Below the pieces are notes generated by a model. It ran no database searches and had not been told where the DNA came from. It saw nothing but the letters and a program-made list of their open reading frames with translations. A DNA stretch of 64,000 nt from Arthrobacter sp. StoSoilB22. Its GTDB lineage: Bacteria > Actinomycetota > Actinomycetes > Actinomycetales > Micrococcaceae. Positions within the stretch are counted from its first letter, which is position 1. Each line of letters begins with the position of its first letter. The stretch is from assembly GCF_019977315.1 (NCBI RefSeq), contig NZ_AP024652.1, positions 806,001 to 870,000 on the forward strand, read 5' to 3'. This document shows, piece after piece, positions 16,078 to 24,833 of this stretch. The translations under genes and the position numbers were made by a program.

Positions 16078-16806
16078 TTAGCGCTTCGGGGCCGGCTTGC
16101 GCTGGGCAGAAGCGCTCGACGCCGGCCGCTTGGCTGGCGTTGTTGGCGTACGCGGTGCGGGGCGCTTGACTGCAGGAGCCTTGGTTGCAGTGGGTGGCCG
16201 TGGGGACGAACCAGCCGGACGTTTGACAGGTGTGGCCGGACGGGAAGCTGGTTTGCGGGGCACCGGGGTTCGCTTCACCGGCGTCGAGGGGCGTTTGTGA
16301 GGCGCCGCAGCCCGCGAACCAAACGACGGCACCACTGCTCCGAGGAACAGCACCGCCAGCGTTCCGATGCCGGCTGCCACGGCCAAGTAGAAATAGATGT
16401 CCGAGTCCTGGGTGCTGGCCGGGATGGCCGGGCCGCCCAGTGCACCACTGCCGGCTGGAGCACCGCCGGCTTGAGCACCGCCGGCGGGAGCACTGCCCAG
16501 CGCAGCGGCGTCCTGGCTAAAAGCGATGCCCCACATCCGCAAGAACGCAATGCTGCACCCGATGAACAAGCTGGTGCCCACTGCGCCGAGCAGGATCACC
16601 AGATAGCGTCGGCGGTTGAACACTTGGATCAGGGACGCCAGGTAGCAGATCAGCACGGAGCCCAGGAACAGGTACAACACCAGTTCCTCCAGCACTACTG
16701 CGGCCAGCACTAACAGCCCGAGCGAGACGAACGCGGACACCACCGCAAGCTTCCCGCTGTTCCCCATGTGACGCATGAGGTTAATCATCGCCGACCAAGT
16801 GGCCAC
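16078..16806 (-). CDS. Membrane protein with Lys/Arg/Pro-rich cytoplasmic tail
   Basis: A 242-aa protein of unknown function. Hydrophobic helices lie at about 19-40, 41-62, 70-92 and 136-162; the loop at 97-128 is Gly/Ala/Ser-rich. Residues 170-242 contain repeated KRPxxP/VKR units (SRPATPVKRPAGSS, KAPAVKRPAPRTP), giving a very basic, disordered tail resembling histone-H1-like or nucleic-acid-binding tails. No family recognised. Flanked on both sides by copies of the palindromic repeat. Confidence 0.7.
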   Translation of the reverse strand: MATWSAMINLMRHMGNSGKLAVVSAFVSLGLLVLAAVVLEELVLYLFLGSVLICYLASLIQVFNRRRYLVILLGAVGTSLFIGCSIAFLRMWGIAFSQDAAALGSAPAGGAQAGGAPAGSGALGGPAIPASTQDSDIYFYLAVAAGIGTLAVLFLGAVVPSFGSRAAAPHKRPSTPVKRTPVPRKPASRPATPVKRPAGSSPRPPTATKAPAVKRPAPRTPTTPAKRPASSASAQRKPAPKR

Positions 16807-16836
16807 GCCACGCCGCTTCAGATTCCAATTGCGTAC

Positions 16837-16899
16837 CGTTGCGAGGCCTCCTCTGCAGGGTTCGCGCGGGTTTAGGCCTGCAGAGCGGGCCTCACAACG
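16837..16899. repeat. Dispersed palindromic repeat, copy B
   Basis: Arms CGTTGCGAGGCCTCCTCTGC (16837-16856) and GCAGAGCGGGCCTCACAACG (16880-16899) enclose a loop with AGGGTTCGCGCGGGTTTAGG. It lies between the TetR gene end (16915) and the membrane protein start (16806), both on the minus strand, so it would sit in the TetR 3' UTR. Confidence 0.85.
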
Positions 16900-16914
16900 C
16901 CAGGAGAGGCAGCG

Positions 16915-17574
16915 TTACTTGATGACGTACCCGTGCATGATGGTCATCACGGCCGCAACGCTTTGCTCGCGGGTGCGTTCCGGGTTGTACGTCTGCCGGT
17001 CCAGGCCCACCACGAAGATGGCACCGAAGATCGCCGCCTCCAAAGAACCCCGTGCAATCGATTCGTCCACCTTGTAGCCCGCCGCAACGCTCTCCACAGC
17101 CGAGCCAACCACGGCCAGAAGTTCAGCCCGGAGCTCGGCAAACACGGCACTCCACTCCCCGGGAGTGCGCCAGTTTTCGCTGACCCACAGCCGGGCGAAG
17201 GAGGGGTAGTCGTCCATGAACTCCATGGCCTGCCCCACCATGTTGGTCATGGACTCCAGGGGGTCGTTGCTGTTGCCCCGAACGTCCTGCAGCCGGACCA
17301 GCATGATGTCCACACCGTGCCGCAGCAACTGTGCGATCAGATCGGATTTGCTGCCAAAGTTGTAATAGACCGTTCCCTTGGACACCCCCGCAGCGGCCGC
17401 GATCTCATCCACGGTGACCCCCGCAGCGCCGCGCTCGCCGATCAGCTCCATGGAGGCCTCGAACAGGCGCTGCTTGGTGGCGTTGGTGCGGCCGGGACGT
17501 AGTTTTTTCCCGGCAGGGCCTGATTCGCCTCCCTGGGACTCGGCGGCGGAAGGGACCGGCTCGGTGGTGCTCAT
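16915..17574 (-). CDS. TetR-family regulator of the YhgE operon
   Basis: A 219-aa TetR protein. After a disordered N-terminus, the HTH spans about 33-78 (FEASMELIGERGAAGVTVDE, then AAGVSKGTVYYNFGSKSDLI). The rest is an all-helical ligand domain. Start ATG at 17572-17574 overlaps the YhgE stop (ATGA), so it is the last gene of a three-gene operon. A perfect palindrome at 20470-20485 inside the operon promoter is its probable operator, which gives autorepression of the unit. Confidence 0.88.
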   Translation of the reverse strand: MSTTEPVPSAAESQGGESGPAGKKLRPGRTNATKQRLFEASMELIGERGAAGVTVDEIAAAAGVSKGTVYYNFGSKSDLIAQLLRHGVDIMLVRLQDVRGNSNDPLESMTNMVGQAMEFMDDYPSFARLWVSENWRTPGEWSAVFAELRAELLAVVGSAVESVAAGYKVDESIARGSLEAAIFGAIFVVGLDRQTYNPERTREQSVAAVMTIMHGYVIK

Positions 17575-19607
17575 ACTGCAATCTCCGGCTTCAGCGTCTT
17601 GAGGGTCCACATCTTGTGCTTGCGGACGGCTAGCGTTGACAGTGCCGCTCCCAGCAAAGTGTATCCAAGCAGACCCAGTACGGTGGGCCAGATCATGCTG
17701 AGGTCACCACCGTAGATCAGGTGTCGCATGCCGGTGACCACGTATCCCATGGGCAGGACCTCATGCACAACATGGAGCGGCATGGGGGTGGTCTGCCACG
17801 GGAACGTTCCGCCCGAGGAAACGAGCTGCAGCACCAACAGGATCAGAACCACGAACTTGCCGGGAGTTCCCATGAGCGCCACGATGCCTTGAATGATCGC
17901 GCTGAACGCCATCACGGCCGCCAGCATGAACAGCCACATTCCGATGGGATGCGCGGGGTTGAGGCCCAGGCCGAGGTCAACCACCAGGGTGAGGATGGTG
18001 GCTTGCAGCACCGAGACGACGAAGAACGGCAGCCAGCCTCCGACGGCGATTTTCCAGGCGGGGGCGTTCGAGGCCAAGGCCCGTTGGGTGATGGGCCGCA
18101 TGGCCTGGACCAGCATGAACACGCCGATCCAGAGGGCCAGGGTCAGGAAGAAGGGTGCCAGCCCGGCGCCATAGGATCCGGCCTTGGCCTGGGACACGTT
18201 GTCCACGGCCACCGGGTCCGCGATCACCTTGGACACACTGTTCTTTTGCTCATCGTTGGGGTTGGGGATGTCTCCTGCGCCCTTCGCAAGCTCGGTGGCC
18301 AGGGTATGTGACCCATCGGATGCGGTCACTGCGCCGCTGGCGAGCTGGCCTGCACCGTCGTCCAGTTGGTGGGCACCGTCGTCGAGCTTGGCAGCGCCGT
18401 CCAAGGCGGTCTGCTGCCCGGCAGCCAACGTTGATGCGCCCGCGTTCAGCTGCCCGGCCCCGTCGGCGGCTTTCGAGATCGCGTCGGTCAGCGCTGGTGT
18501 GGCGGCGGCGAGCTTGGCTGCGCCTGCGCTCACAGCGGCTGAACCGTCGGAGAGCTGCTGGATTTTGGCGGCGTCCCCGGAAATCTTTGCCTTCGCATCG
18601 GTGACGGGGCCTGACGCTGCTGCGGCATCAAAGTCTGCCAGGACCTTGTCTGCCTGCTCCTGCGTCAGCACACCGGCCGTGACCAGCCGCGCGTTCGATT
18701 CGACCACGCGGTTGCGGAGGCCCTTATCTGCCGCTTCGAGCTGCCCGACGACGTCCTGGACTTTCGCGTTCTGCTCGGCGTTTCCGGCGGCTACTTGAGC
18801 CGCGCCATCAGCGAGTTTCTGCGAATCCGTTGGAAGGGTAGCGGTCTTGTTCCTGAGCTCCGTGAGGCCGGAACTGAGCTGGCCGGCACCGGTGTTCAGC
18901 TGTACGGCTCCATCGCGCAACTGGGTCTGCCCGGCCACGAGTTGGTCCGCGCCGGTAACCAGCTGGGTGGTGCCGGTGTGCAGTGTCGCGGCGCCGTCAC
19001 TGAGTTTGCCAACGCCCGTGGCCAGCTCCGTGGCGCCGTCGGCGGCCTTCACAATGGAGGCGTGGATGGTGCCGAAGCCCGTGAGGAGCTGGTTGGCGGT
19101 TTCCTCGCCCACTTCCTTGGCCACCGTTGAATGCACGGCCGTTGTGAGCTTGTCCACGATGGTGCTCAGCAAGTAGTTGTTGGCATCGTTGGTGGTGACG
19201 TGCAGCATGGCCTGGTTGGCGGCGTCGAAACTCCCGGGGGAGACCAGGTTGGAGGAGAAATCCTTGGGGATGCGCAGGGCGAAGGCGTACTCACCCGTGC
19301 GAACGCCAGCATCTGCATCCTCGGCGCTGGACACCTGCTTCCAGTTGAAAACGTGGCCCTCAACCAGGCTGTCTGCCACCTTTTTGCCGGCCTGGAGTTC
19401 CGTGCCGTCTTTTGAGGTGGCACCCGTGTCTTCAACCACCAAGGCGGCGTCGATCTGGTTCAGGTTGCCGTACGGATCCCAGTTCGCGTAAAGGTACACG
19501 GCACCGTACAGCAACGGGACCATGGTCAGGGCGAGGATGGTCAGCTTGGGCAGGAGCCCGCCGGTCATGCGCTTGAGTTCGGAGCGGGCCAGCCGCAGAA
19601 CAGTCAC
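17571..19607 (-). CDS. YhgE/Pip-family membrane protein (ABC-2-like)
   Basis: A 678-aa protein of the YhgE/Pip (phage infection protein) family. One N-terminal helix (about 20-42), a large extracellular domain of about 450 residues, and five to six C-terminal helices (about 500-665). The extracellular part contains many GAxxLxxGAxQL-type repeats (for example LSDGAATLHTGTTQLVTGAD), predicted to form long helical hairpins. Start GTG 19607 overlaps the ABC-like gene stop (GTGA). The family is thought to export or shed envelope material, and in some phages serves as receptor; the actual substrate is unknown. Confidence 0.88.
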   Translation of the reverse strand: MTVLRLARSELKRMTGGLLPKLTILALTMVPLLYGAVYLYANWDPYGNLNQIDAALVVEDTGATSKDGTELQAGKKVADSLVEGHVFNWKQVSSAEDADAGVRTGEYAFALRIPKDFSSNLVSPGSFDAANQAMLHVTTNDANNYLLSTIVDKLTTAVHSTVAKEVGEETANQLLTGFGTIHASIVKAADGATELATGVGKLSDGAATLHTGTTQLVTGADQLVAGQTQLRDGAVQLNTGAGQLSSGLTELRNKTATLPTDSQKLADGAAQVAAGNAEQNAKVQDVVGQLEAADKGLRNRVVESNARLVTAGVLTQEQADKVLADFDAAAASGPVTDAKAKISGDAAKIQQLSDGSAAVSAGAAKLAAATPALTDAISKAADGAGQLNAGASTLAAGQQTALDGAAKLDDGAHQLDDGAGQLASGAVTASDGSHTLATELAKGAGDIPNPNDEQKNSVSKVIADPVAVDNVSQAKAGSYGAGLAPFFLTLALWIGVFMLVQAMRPITQRALASNAPAWKIAVGGWLPFFVVSVLQATILTLVVDLGLGLNPAHPIGMWLFMLAAVMAFSAIIQGIVALMGTPGKFVVLILLVLQLVSSGGTFPWQTTPMPLHVVHEVLPMGYVVTGMRHLIYGGDLSMIWPTVLGLLGYTLLGAALSTLAVRKHKMWTLKTLKPEIAV

Positions 19608-20425
19608 TTTGCAGTCCTTTGAAGGTTTTCGGATTCAGTGTGGGCAGCGGGTTTGAGGGCTGCGGATGTTTCGGGTGCCGGTTCGGCCGCGTGCTTGGCC
19701 TTGGGTTCGTCCGCTGTTTGGGGTTCGACGGCGGTTGCCGGCTCGGGCCGGGTGGCCTGCGGTGCGGCGGGCGTGGGTTCCACCTCCGGTTCAGGGGGAT
19801 GCGTCACTGAGTTTCCGATCACCGCAGCGGCTCCGGTCCAGTTCTCCGGGAGGGCACCCACGACGGCGACGACGGCAAGCGGCCGCCCGGCGTCGGACGC
19901 CAATGCCTGAAGCCGGGGCAACCAAGCCGCGGGATCGGCACTGTGGCGGTCAGGGGAGTCCACTACAAGGAGGTCCGTGGCTGGATCAGCCAAGGCCAGC
20001 GCGGTGAGGAGTTCCAAGCGGCGGGCGGCCGGAATTTGTTCTATCCAGAGGCCGGCGATGTCTTCAAAGCTGTTGACCTTCAGCCACGGTTTACTCAGCA
20101 GTGCGCCGCGGTATCGCCGGGGAATCAGGGAGAGGTCCTCGGTGACGAGGTCGCGGACGCTGAGGTGTTGCTCGGGTTCGTTGACGCCGGGAGAGTCCAC
20201 CAAGGCGCTGGCGAGGCGGATCTTCTTGGTCTTGGTGGTGTTGTCCCAGCTGAGGACGCCGTTGCTTGGCTTCATGCGGCCGCTCAAAGCCAACGCCAAA
20301 GCTGTCCGCTGGTCCTGGCCCTCTCCGGCGACGAGCAGGAGTTCGCCGCGGCGGACTTGAAGTGACGTTGCCGGGAGGAGATCGTCCCGGCGGCCGTTGA
20401 TCTGAAGTTGCTGTACGGACAGCAC
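19604..20425 (-). CDS. Degenerate ABC-ATPase-like protein paired with YhgE
   Basis: A 273-aa protein with the N-terminal layout of an ABC ATPase (VRRGELLLVAGEGQDQRTAL). The Walker A position reads GEGQDQRT instead of GxxxxGK(S/T), the Walker B position reads LLVVDSPD without the catalytic Glu, and no LSGGQ signature is visible. Residues about 205-273 are Pro/Glu/Ala-rich and disordered. It probably does not hydrolyse ATP in the usual way. First gene of the operon (GTG start), directly upstream of YhgE. Confidence 0.75.
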   Translation of the reverse strand: MLSVQQLQINGRRDDLLPATSLQVRRGELLLVAGEGQDQRTALALALSGRMKPSNGVLSWDNTTKTKKIRLASALVDSPGVNEPEQHLSVRDLVTEDLSLIPRRYRGALLSKPWLKVNSFEDIAGLWIEQIPAARRLELLTALALADPATDLLVVDSPDRHSADPAAWLPRLQALASDAGRPLAVVAVVGALPENWTGAAAVIGNSVTHPPEPEVEPTPAAPQATRPEPATAVEPQTADEPKAKHAAEPAPETSAALKPAAHTESENLQRTAK

Positions 20426-20459
20426 AATGAAGCCTTTCGCAGAAATGGTGTCTGCTGAA

Positions 20460-20488
20460 AGTCTAACTAAACTGACTGGTCAGTTCAA
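20460..20488 (-). promoter_or_regulatory. Promoter and TetR operator of the YhgE operon
   Basis: On the minus strand, TTGAAC (20483-20488) and TAGACT (20460-20465) are a −35/−10 pair with a 17-bp spacer. The spacer and flanks contain the perfect inverted repeat AACTGACTGGTCAGTT (20470-20485). A repressor bound there would block RNA polymerase. The TetR gene at the end of the operon is the obvious candidate binder. Confidence 0.75.
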
Positions 20489-20496
20489 ATAGAAAT

Positions 20497-21954
20497 TTAG
20501 AGCCCGTACTTTTCCAGGAGCCGCAGCCAAACCTCGCTGATGGTGGGGTAGGAAGGAACGGCATGCCACAGCCGGTCCAACGGCACCTCGCCCACGATCG
20601 CAATGGTTGCGGAATGAAGGAGTTCCGCAACGCCCGGACCCACGAAAGTAGCTCCCAGGATGACCTTCCTGTCCTCATCAACCACTATCTGGGCCCAGCC
20701 TTTGTAGTCGGGGGAGTGCAACTGCGAGCCGGAAACGTTGATGGGGAGTTCCACGCCCGTGACATTCTTGCCCTGCAGCAGGGCCTGCTCCAGGCTCGGG
20801 CCAACCGAGGCAACCTCAGGATCTGTAAACACCACGCTCGGAACTGCGTGGTCGTTTGCCGTGTGGGCCCACGGGCTCCACGGTTTGGGTGTCCCGACGA
20901 GTTTGCCGTTAGCCCTTGCGACGATTGCGTCACCGGTTGCACGCGCCTCATATTTACCCTGATGGGTCAGGAGCACCTTGCCGGCCGCGTCCCCGGCGGC
21001 GTAAAGCCACAGTCCGCTGGTGCCATCGCTGGCAGGGCCTTCCACCAAGCCGCTGGCATCCGTTGTGAGTCGAAGGGGTTTGCTGTCCTGTGCTTCAACG
21101 CCAACATTTTCCAGGCCCAGATTGGCCAGGGCGGGGTGCCGCCCGGAGGCAACCAGGACTTTATCGGCCGTGAGCGACTTGCCGTCGAACCTGACTGTCA
21201 CGGAGCCGTCGTCGTTCTCCTCCGTTTTCTCCACGTCGGTGTGGACATGAACAGCCACCCCGTCGGCGCGAAGCCCGGCCAGCACCAGGTTGGCGGCTTC
21301 CTCCGGATAGCTGCTCAGTAGTCGACCGCGGGCGATGAGGGTGACGTCCGAGCCGAGGCGCGCGAACGCCTGCGCCATCTCCACCCCTGCCACACCACCA
21401 CCCAGGACCACAAAGCGCTTTGGGGCTTCCTTGGCCGCCGTGGCGCCGCGGGTAGTCCAGAAAGGTACGTCGCTCAGGCCGTCAATGTCCGGGATGGTGG
21501 GAGTTGACCCCGTAGCGACCACCACGGCATGGTGGGCTTTGAGCGCGTAACTGTTGCCATCGAGTCCATCCACCTGGACCTCGCGGGGACCAGTAATTCG
21601 GCCCCTGCCACGGATCAACTCGATCCCGGCGCTGTCCAGCCATTCAACCTGGCTGCCGTCCTGCCAATTATTGGTGAACCAGTCCCTGTGCTTAAGGGCA
21701 GCCCCGGCATCCACGGTTCCAGTAATCGCCTCTTTGGCTCCGGGCACCACTTGGGCGGCGTGGAGCACGTTACCCGGACGGAGGAGCGCCTTGGAAGGGA
21801 TGCAAGCCCAGTAGGAACACTCGCCGCCCACTAGCTCGCTCTCGATGATCACCGCCGTCAGCCCGCCACGGACCACACGGTCCGCCACGTTTTCTCCAAC
21901 GGCGCCCGCGCCGATCACGATTACATCGAATTCCCGGGAGCTCTCGGCAGTCAT
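20497..21954 (-). CDS. Pyridine-nucleotide-disulfide oxidoreductase family protein
   Basis: A 485-aa flavoprotein with FAD motif VIGAGAVGENVADR, redox pair Cys46/Cys51 in GGECSYWACIPSKALL, NAD(P) motif VVLGGGVAGVEMAQAFARLG and second FAD motif LWLYAAGDAAG. The family normally has HxHPT at the C-terminus, whose His is the proton shuttle for disulfide reduction; here the region reads HAVPSYPTISE, so the His is at best displaced. It may thus act on a quinone or another acceptor instead of a dithiol substrate. Standalone gene, followed by a triple palindromic repeat upstream. Confidence 0.85.
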   Translation of the reverse strand: MTAESSREFDVIVIGAGAVGENVADRVVRGGLTAVIIESELVGGECSYWACIPSKALLRPGNVLHAAQVVPGAKEAITGTVDAGAALKHRDWFTNNWQDGSQVEWLDSAGIELIRGRGRITGPREVQVDGLDGNSYALKAHHAVVVATGSTPTIPDIDGLSDVPFWTTRGATAAKEAPKRFVVLGGGVAGVEMAQAFARLGSDVTLIARGRLLSSYPEEAANLVLAGLRADGVAVHVHTDVEKTEENDDGSVTVRFDGKSLTADKVLVASGRHPALANLGLENVGVEAQDSKPLRLTTDASGLVEGPASDGTSGLWLYAAGDAAGKVLLTHQGKYEARATGDAIVARANGKLVGTPKPWSPWAHTANDHAVPSVVFTDPEVASVGPSLEQALLQGKNVTGVELPINVSGSQLHSPDYKGWAQIVVDEDRKVILGATFVGPGVAELLHSATIAIVGEVPLDRLWHAVPSYPTISEVWLRLLEKYGL

Positions 21955-21981
21955 GGGGAAAGCCTACAACCGCTCCCTGCG

Positions 21982-22173
21982 CGTTGTGAGGCCCGTTCTG
22001 CAGGGTTTGCGTGGGGTTTAGGGCGCAGAGCAGGCCTCGCAACGTAGGGCTCTTGGTTTGTGAGGCCCGTTCTGCAGGGTTTGCGTGGGGTTTAGGGTGC
22101 AGAGCAGGCCTCGCAACGTAGGGCTCTTGGTTTGTGAGGCCCGCTTTGCAGGGTTTGCGTGGGGTTTGCAGGG
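21982..22173. repeat. Dispersed palindromic repeat, tandem copies C1-C3
   Basis: Three copies in tandem with a period of 74-75 bp: 21982-22044, 22057-22118 and a truncated 22131-22173, separated by a 12-bp TAGGGCTCTTGG spacer. Arms are of the form TTGTGAGGCCCGTTCTGCAG and CAGAGCAGGCCTCGCAACG. The third copy runs straight into the nanE stop. The array lies between nanE (3' end) and the oxidoreductase start, both on the minus strand. Confidence 0.9.
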
Positions 22174-22860
22174 CTACGCGTGCATCGCGCCCTTGAACCA
22201 GCCCGTAATCGACGCCGGGTGGGTGATCGCGGTACCAACAACCACGGCAAAGGCACCCGCCTCGAGGGCTTGGCGGGCGTGGGCCGGGGTATAAATGCGG
22301 CCCTCCGCGATGAGTGGCTTGCCCAAGTCCGCAGACGCGATCTGCTCCAGAAGCTCCAAGTCCGGACCGTCAGTCTTGGCGCGCTCGCCGGTGTAGCCGG
22401 ACAACGTGGTGCCAATGAGGTCCGCACCCGCTTCGACCGCCGCCACTGCGTCATCGAACGAACCACAATCGGCCATCACCAGCGCATGGGATTCTGCATG
22501 GATACCGGCAACAGTGGCGGCCAAGGACAACCCATCCGGACGGGCCCGCCGCGTTCCATCGATCGCCACCAAATGAGCCCCCGCATTGGCAACGGCCAAG
22601 GCATGGCGAAGGGTGGGGGTGATGAAAACGCCGTCATGGCCGTCTTTCCAAAGACCAATAACAGGGACCTCGACGGCGGCACGAGCGAACTGCACGTCGG
22701 CCAAACCTTGGACGCGGATCGCCGCAGCGCCACCGATGACGGCGGAGGCCGCTACTTGTCCCGTGGTCCGGGGATCGCGCATGGGCTCGCCGGGGTAGGC
22801 CTGGCAGGAGACGATCAACTGAGAGCGGAGAGCTTCGAGGCTTTCGGGGGTGAGAATCAT
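22174..22860 (-). CDS. nanE: N-acetylmannosamine-6-phosphate 2-epimerase
   Basis: A 228-aa TIM-barrel enzyme converting ManNAc-6-P to GlcNAc-6-P, the third step of sialic acid breakdown. Family signatures are LIVSCQAYPGEPMRDP, IRVQGLADV, VIGLWKDGHDGVFITPT, VAIDGTRRARPDG and the C-terminal PLIAEGRIYTPAHARQALEA. It is the last gene of the operon, 22 bp after nanK. Its product would enter amino-sugar metabolism through NagA/NagB encoded elsewhere. Confidence 0.92.
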   Translation of the reverse strand: MILTPESLEALRSQLIVSCQAYPGEPMRDPRTTGQVAASAVIGGAAAIRVQGLADVQFARAAVEVPVIGLWKDGHDGVFITPTLRHALAVANAGAHLVAIDGTRRARPDGLSLAATVAGIHAESHALVMADCGSFDDAVAAVEAGADLIGTTLSGYTGERAKTDGPDLELLEQIASADLGKPLIAEGRIYTPAHARQALEAGAFAVVVGTAITHPASITGWFKGAMHA

Positions 22861-22882
22861 GGTGTCTGCCTTTACTTACGGA

Positions 22883-23872
22883 CTACTTAAGAACGAGTTT
22901 CGCGGCGCCAACAATGGCAGCGGTGTTGCCGAGGCGTGCCCGAACAACGGGCACAGAAACCAGTGGTGTCAGCAGTTCTCTGCGTAGCGCCGTCTCCATG
23001 GGCTTCCACCAGAGTTCGCCGGCGTCGGCCAACCCACCGGAGATCACCACGGTTTCAGGGTCAAGGATGTTGATGAGCCCGCCCACGGCCTGGCCAGCGG
23101 CGGAAGCGCCGACGTCAATGGCGCGCAAGGCGGCGGTGCGGTCACCAGCGGTGGCAGCGCCAGCACCGCCGTCGTGAGCTGAAGCGGCCAGAGCGAACAC
23201 GCCACGAGTGTCCAAAACCTCACTGGAAGAACCGCCAAACCGCAGGAAGGCCTCATACATCGCGGGGCCTGAAGCTATGGCCTCGACGTGCCCGGCCGAA
23301 CCGCAAACACAAGGCAACGGAAGACCATCGGAAACCGCCAAAGGCGAGGCGAAATGCCCCACGTGCCCGCCAACAAAACGGTGCCCCAGAACAGGCGAAC
23401 CATCCAGCACGAAGCTCCCGCCCACGCCGGTCCCGAACGCCACCATGAGCGAACTTGAGGATCCGGCAGCCGCGCCGAGCCAGGCTTCACCGAGGGCATG
23501 GGCGTGAACGTCATTGACGGCCCGCACGGAGGTGGCTGGAAGCGAAAGACGGGATGAAAGCCCCGAAACAAGCGAAGTCCCTGCCCAGCCTTGAATCGCG
23601 TCGGTCGCAGACACCACGGTCCCAGCAACAGCGTCAATGACCCCAGCGGAGCCGACGCCGACGCCGGAGACTGACATTCCGGCGTCGGCAGCGCGCTCCA
23701 CCAAACCCGTGATCAGCGCAGCGGTGGCATCGAGGATCGCTTCGCCACCGGCCCGGTTCAACGTCGGAATGGTGTCCGACATCAACACCTCGCCAGAAGA
23801 GGAGACAACCCCGGCGGCGGTTTTGGTGCCGCCGAGGTCAACGCCGATCACGTGGGTCATGGAAGCCGTCAT
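22883..23872 (-). CDS. nanK: ROK-family N-acetylmannosamine kinase
   Basis: A 329-aa ROK kinase. The ATP loop is VIGVDLGGTKTAAGVV, the sugar site includes AVNDVHAHALGEAWLG, and the zinc motif is GHVGH plus the CVCGSAGHVE cysteine cluster. In this context it phosphorylates ManNAc made by the lyase. The start could also be the second ATG (23860), since the six-base gap to nanA leaves little room for an RBS. Assignment to ManNAc rather than glucose comes from the neighbours. Confidence 0.88.
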   Translation of the reverse strand: MTASMTHVIGVDLGGTKTAAGVVSSSGEVLMSDTIPTLNRAGGEAILDATAALITGLVERAADAGMSVSGVGVGSAGVIDAVAGTVVSATDAIQGWAGTSLVSGLSSRLSLPATSVRAVNDVHAHALGEAWLGAAAGSSSSLMVAFGTGVGGSFVLDGSPVLGHRFVGGHVGHFASPLAVSDGLPLPCVCGSAGHVEAIASGPAMYEAFLRFGGSSSEVLDTRGVFALAASAHDGGAGAATAGDRTAALRAIDVGASAAGQAVGGLINILDPETVVISGGLADAGELWWKPMETALRRELLTPLVSVPVVRARLGNTAAIVGAAKLVLK

Positions 23873-23878
23873 GGAAGC

Positions 23879-24796
23879 TTAGACCAGCCCGTTCCGCTCC
23901 AGAATTTCGCGGATCGCGGCAGTCTCGGAATCGTTCAAGGACAGCATCGGCGAGCTCATGGTGTTGGACTCGATCACGCCCATCACCTGCAGCGCGGTCT
24001 TGAACGCACCCAGACCAGCGGCTCCGCCGGACACGCGTCCGTTGGGGGCGTAGACGATCTCGAAGACGTCGGCCAGACGGTCCTGTTCACGGGCCGCCGC
24101 AGCCCAGTCGCCAGCCTGTGCGGCGTCGAACAGGCGGCGGTAGCCGGCCGGATCAACGTTGCCGAGGCCCGGAACAACGCCCTGCGCGCCGCCCAGGAGA
24201 GCGCCGTCCACCACAACTTCGTGACCGGTGAAGATGTCGAAGTTGGGGATGTCCTTGGCTGCGAGGAGCAGCTGGCGGAAGGAAACGTCGTCGCCGGAGG
24301 AGTCCTTGACGCCGGCAATGACACCGTCGCGGCCGAGGCCGACCAGAAGGTCGGTAGGCAGTTTGAAGTGCGTGCGGACCGGAACGTCGTAGGCGAAGAT
24401 GGGCTTCTCGATGGCGGCGTGGATGCTGCGGAAGTGCGTTTCGGTCTCCGCGGCGTTGCCGATGGCGTAGTACATGGACGTGACCACGATCGCGTCAGCG
24501 CCGAGGTCAACCACCTTGCGGGCTTCCTCGATCACGCGGTGGGTGGTCTGCTCGTTGGCGCCCACGATCAGCGGGACTGCTCCGGCGTTGGCGTCGGCGA
24601 TGGTGGAGACCACCAGCTCACGCTCATCGTTGGTGAGGTAGGGGACTTCGCCGGAGGAGCCCAGGACGAAGAGGCCGGACACACCGCCGTCGATCAGGTG
24701 CTTGGTGACGTTTTTCAGCGACGCGGTGTCGATGCTGCCGTCTGCGTGGCGGGGGGTGATGACCGGGGGGATGACGCCCTGGAACTGAGTGGACAC
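23879..24796 (-). CDS. nanA: N-acetylneuraminate lyase (DapA/NAL superfamily)
   Basis: A 305-aa class I aldolase: GSSGE (47-51) binds the pyruvyl carboxylate, Tyr136 (AYDVPVRT) and Lys164 (AGVKDSSGD) are the catalytic pair. Start GTG 24796 has GGAG at 6 nt; a longer frame upstream lacks family similarity. On sequence alone dihydrodipicolinate synthase or another DapA-like aldolase is possible, but adjacency to nanK and nanE makes a sialic acid lyase most likely. Product: ManNAc and pyruvate. Confidence 0.85.
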   Translation of the reverse strand: MSTQFQGVIPPVITPRHADGSIDTASLKNVTKHLIDGGVSGLFVLGSSGEVPYLTNDERELVVSTIADANAGAVPLIVGANEQTTHRVIEEARKVVDLGADAIVVTSMYYAIGNAAETETHFRSIHAAIEKPIFAYDVPVRTHFKLPTDLLVGLGRDGVIAGVKDSSGDDVSFRQLLLAAKDIPNFDIFTGHEVVVDGALLGGAQGVVPGLGNVDPAGYRRLFDAAQAGDWAAAAREQDRLADVFEIVYAPNGRVSGGAAGLGAFKTALQVMGVIESNTMSSPMLSLNDSETAAIREILERNGLV

Positions 24797-24833
24797 AGAA
24801 TTCTCCGTTGTTTGTAGCTTGTGAGGGGAAAAA

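Noticed and set aside
21982-22173. Insertion sequence remnant
   Set aside because: Tandem copies lack any transposase frame, and each has internal two-fold symmetry; a REP-type element fits better.
23879-24796. Dihydrodipicolinate synthase (dapA)
   Set aside because: Possible by fold, but genetic linkage with nanK and nanE makes N-acetylneuraminate lyase the better call.
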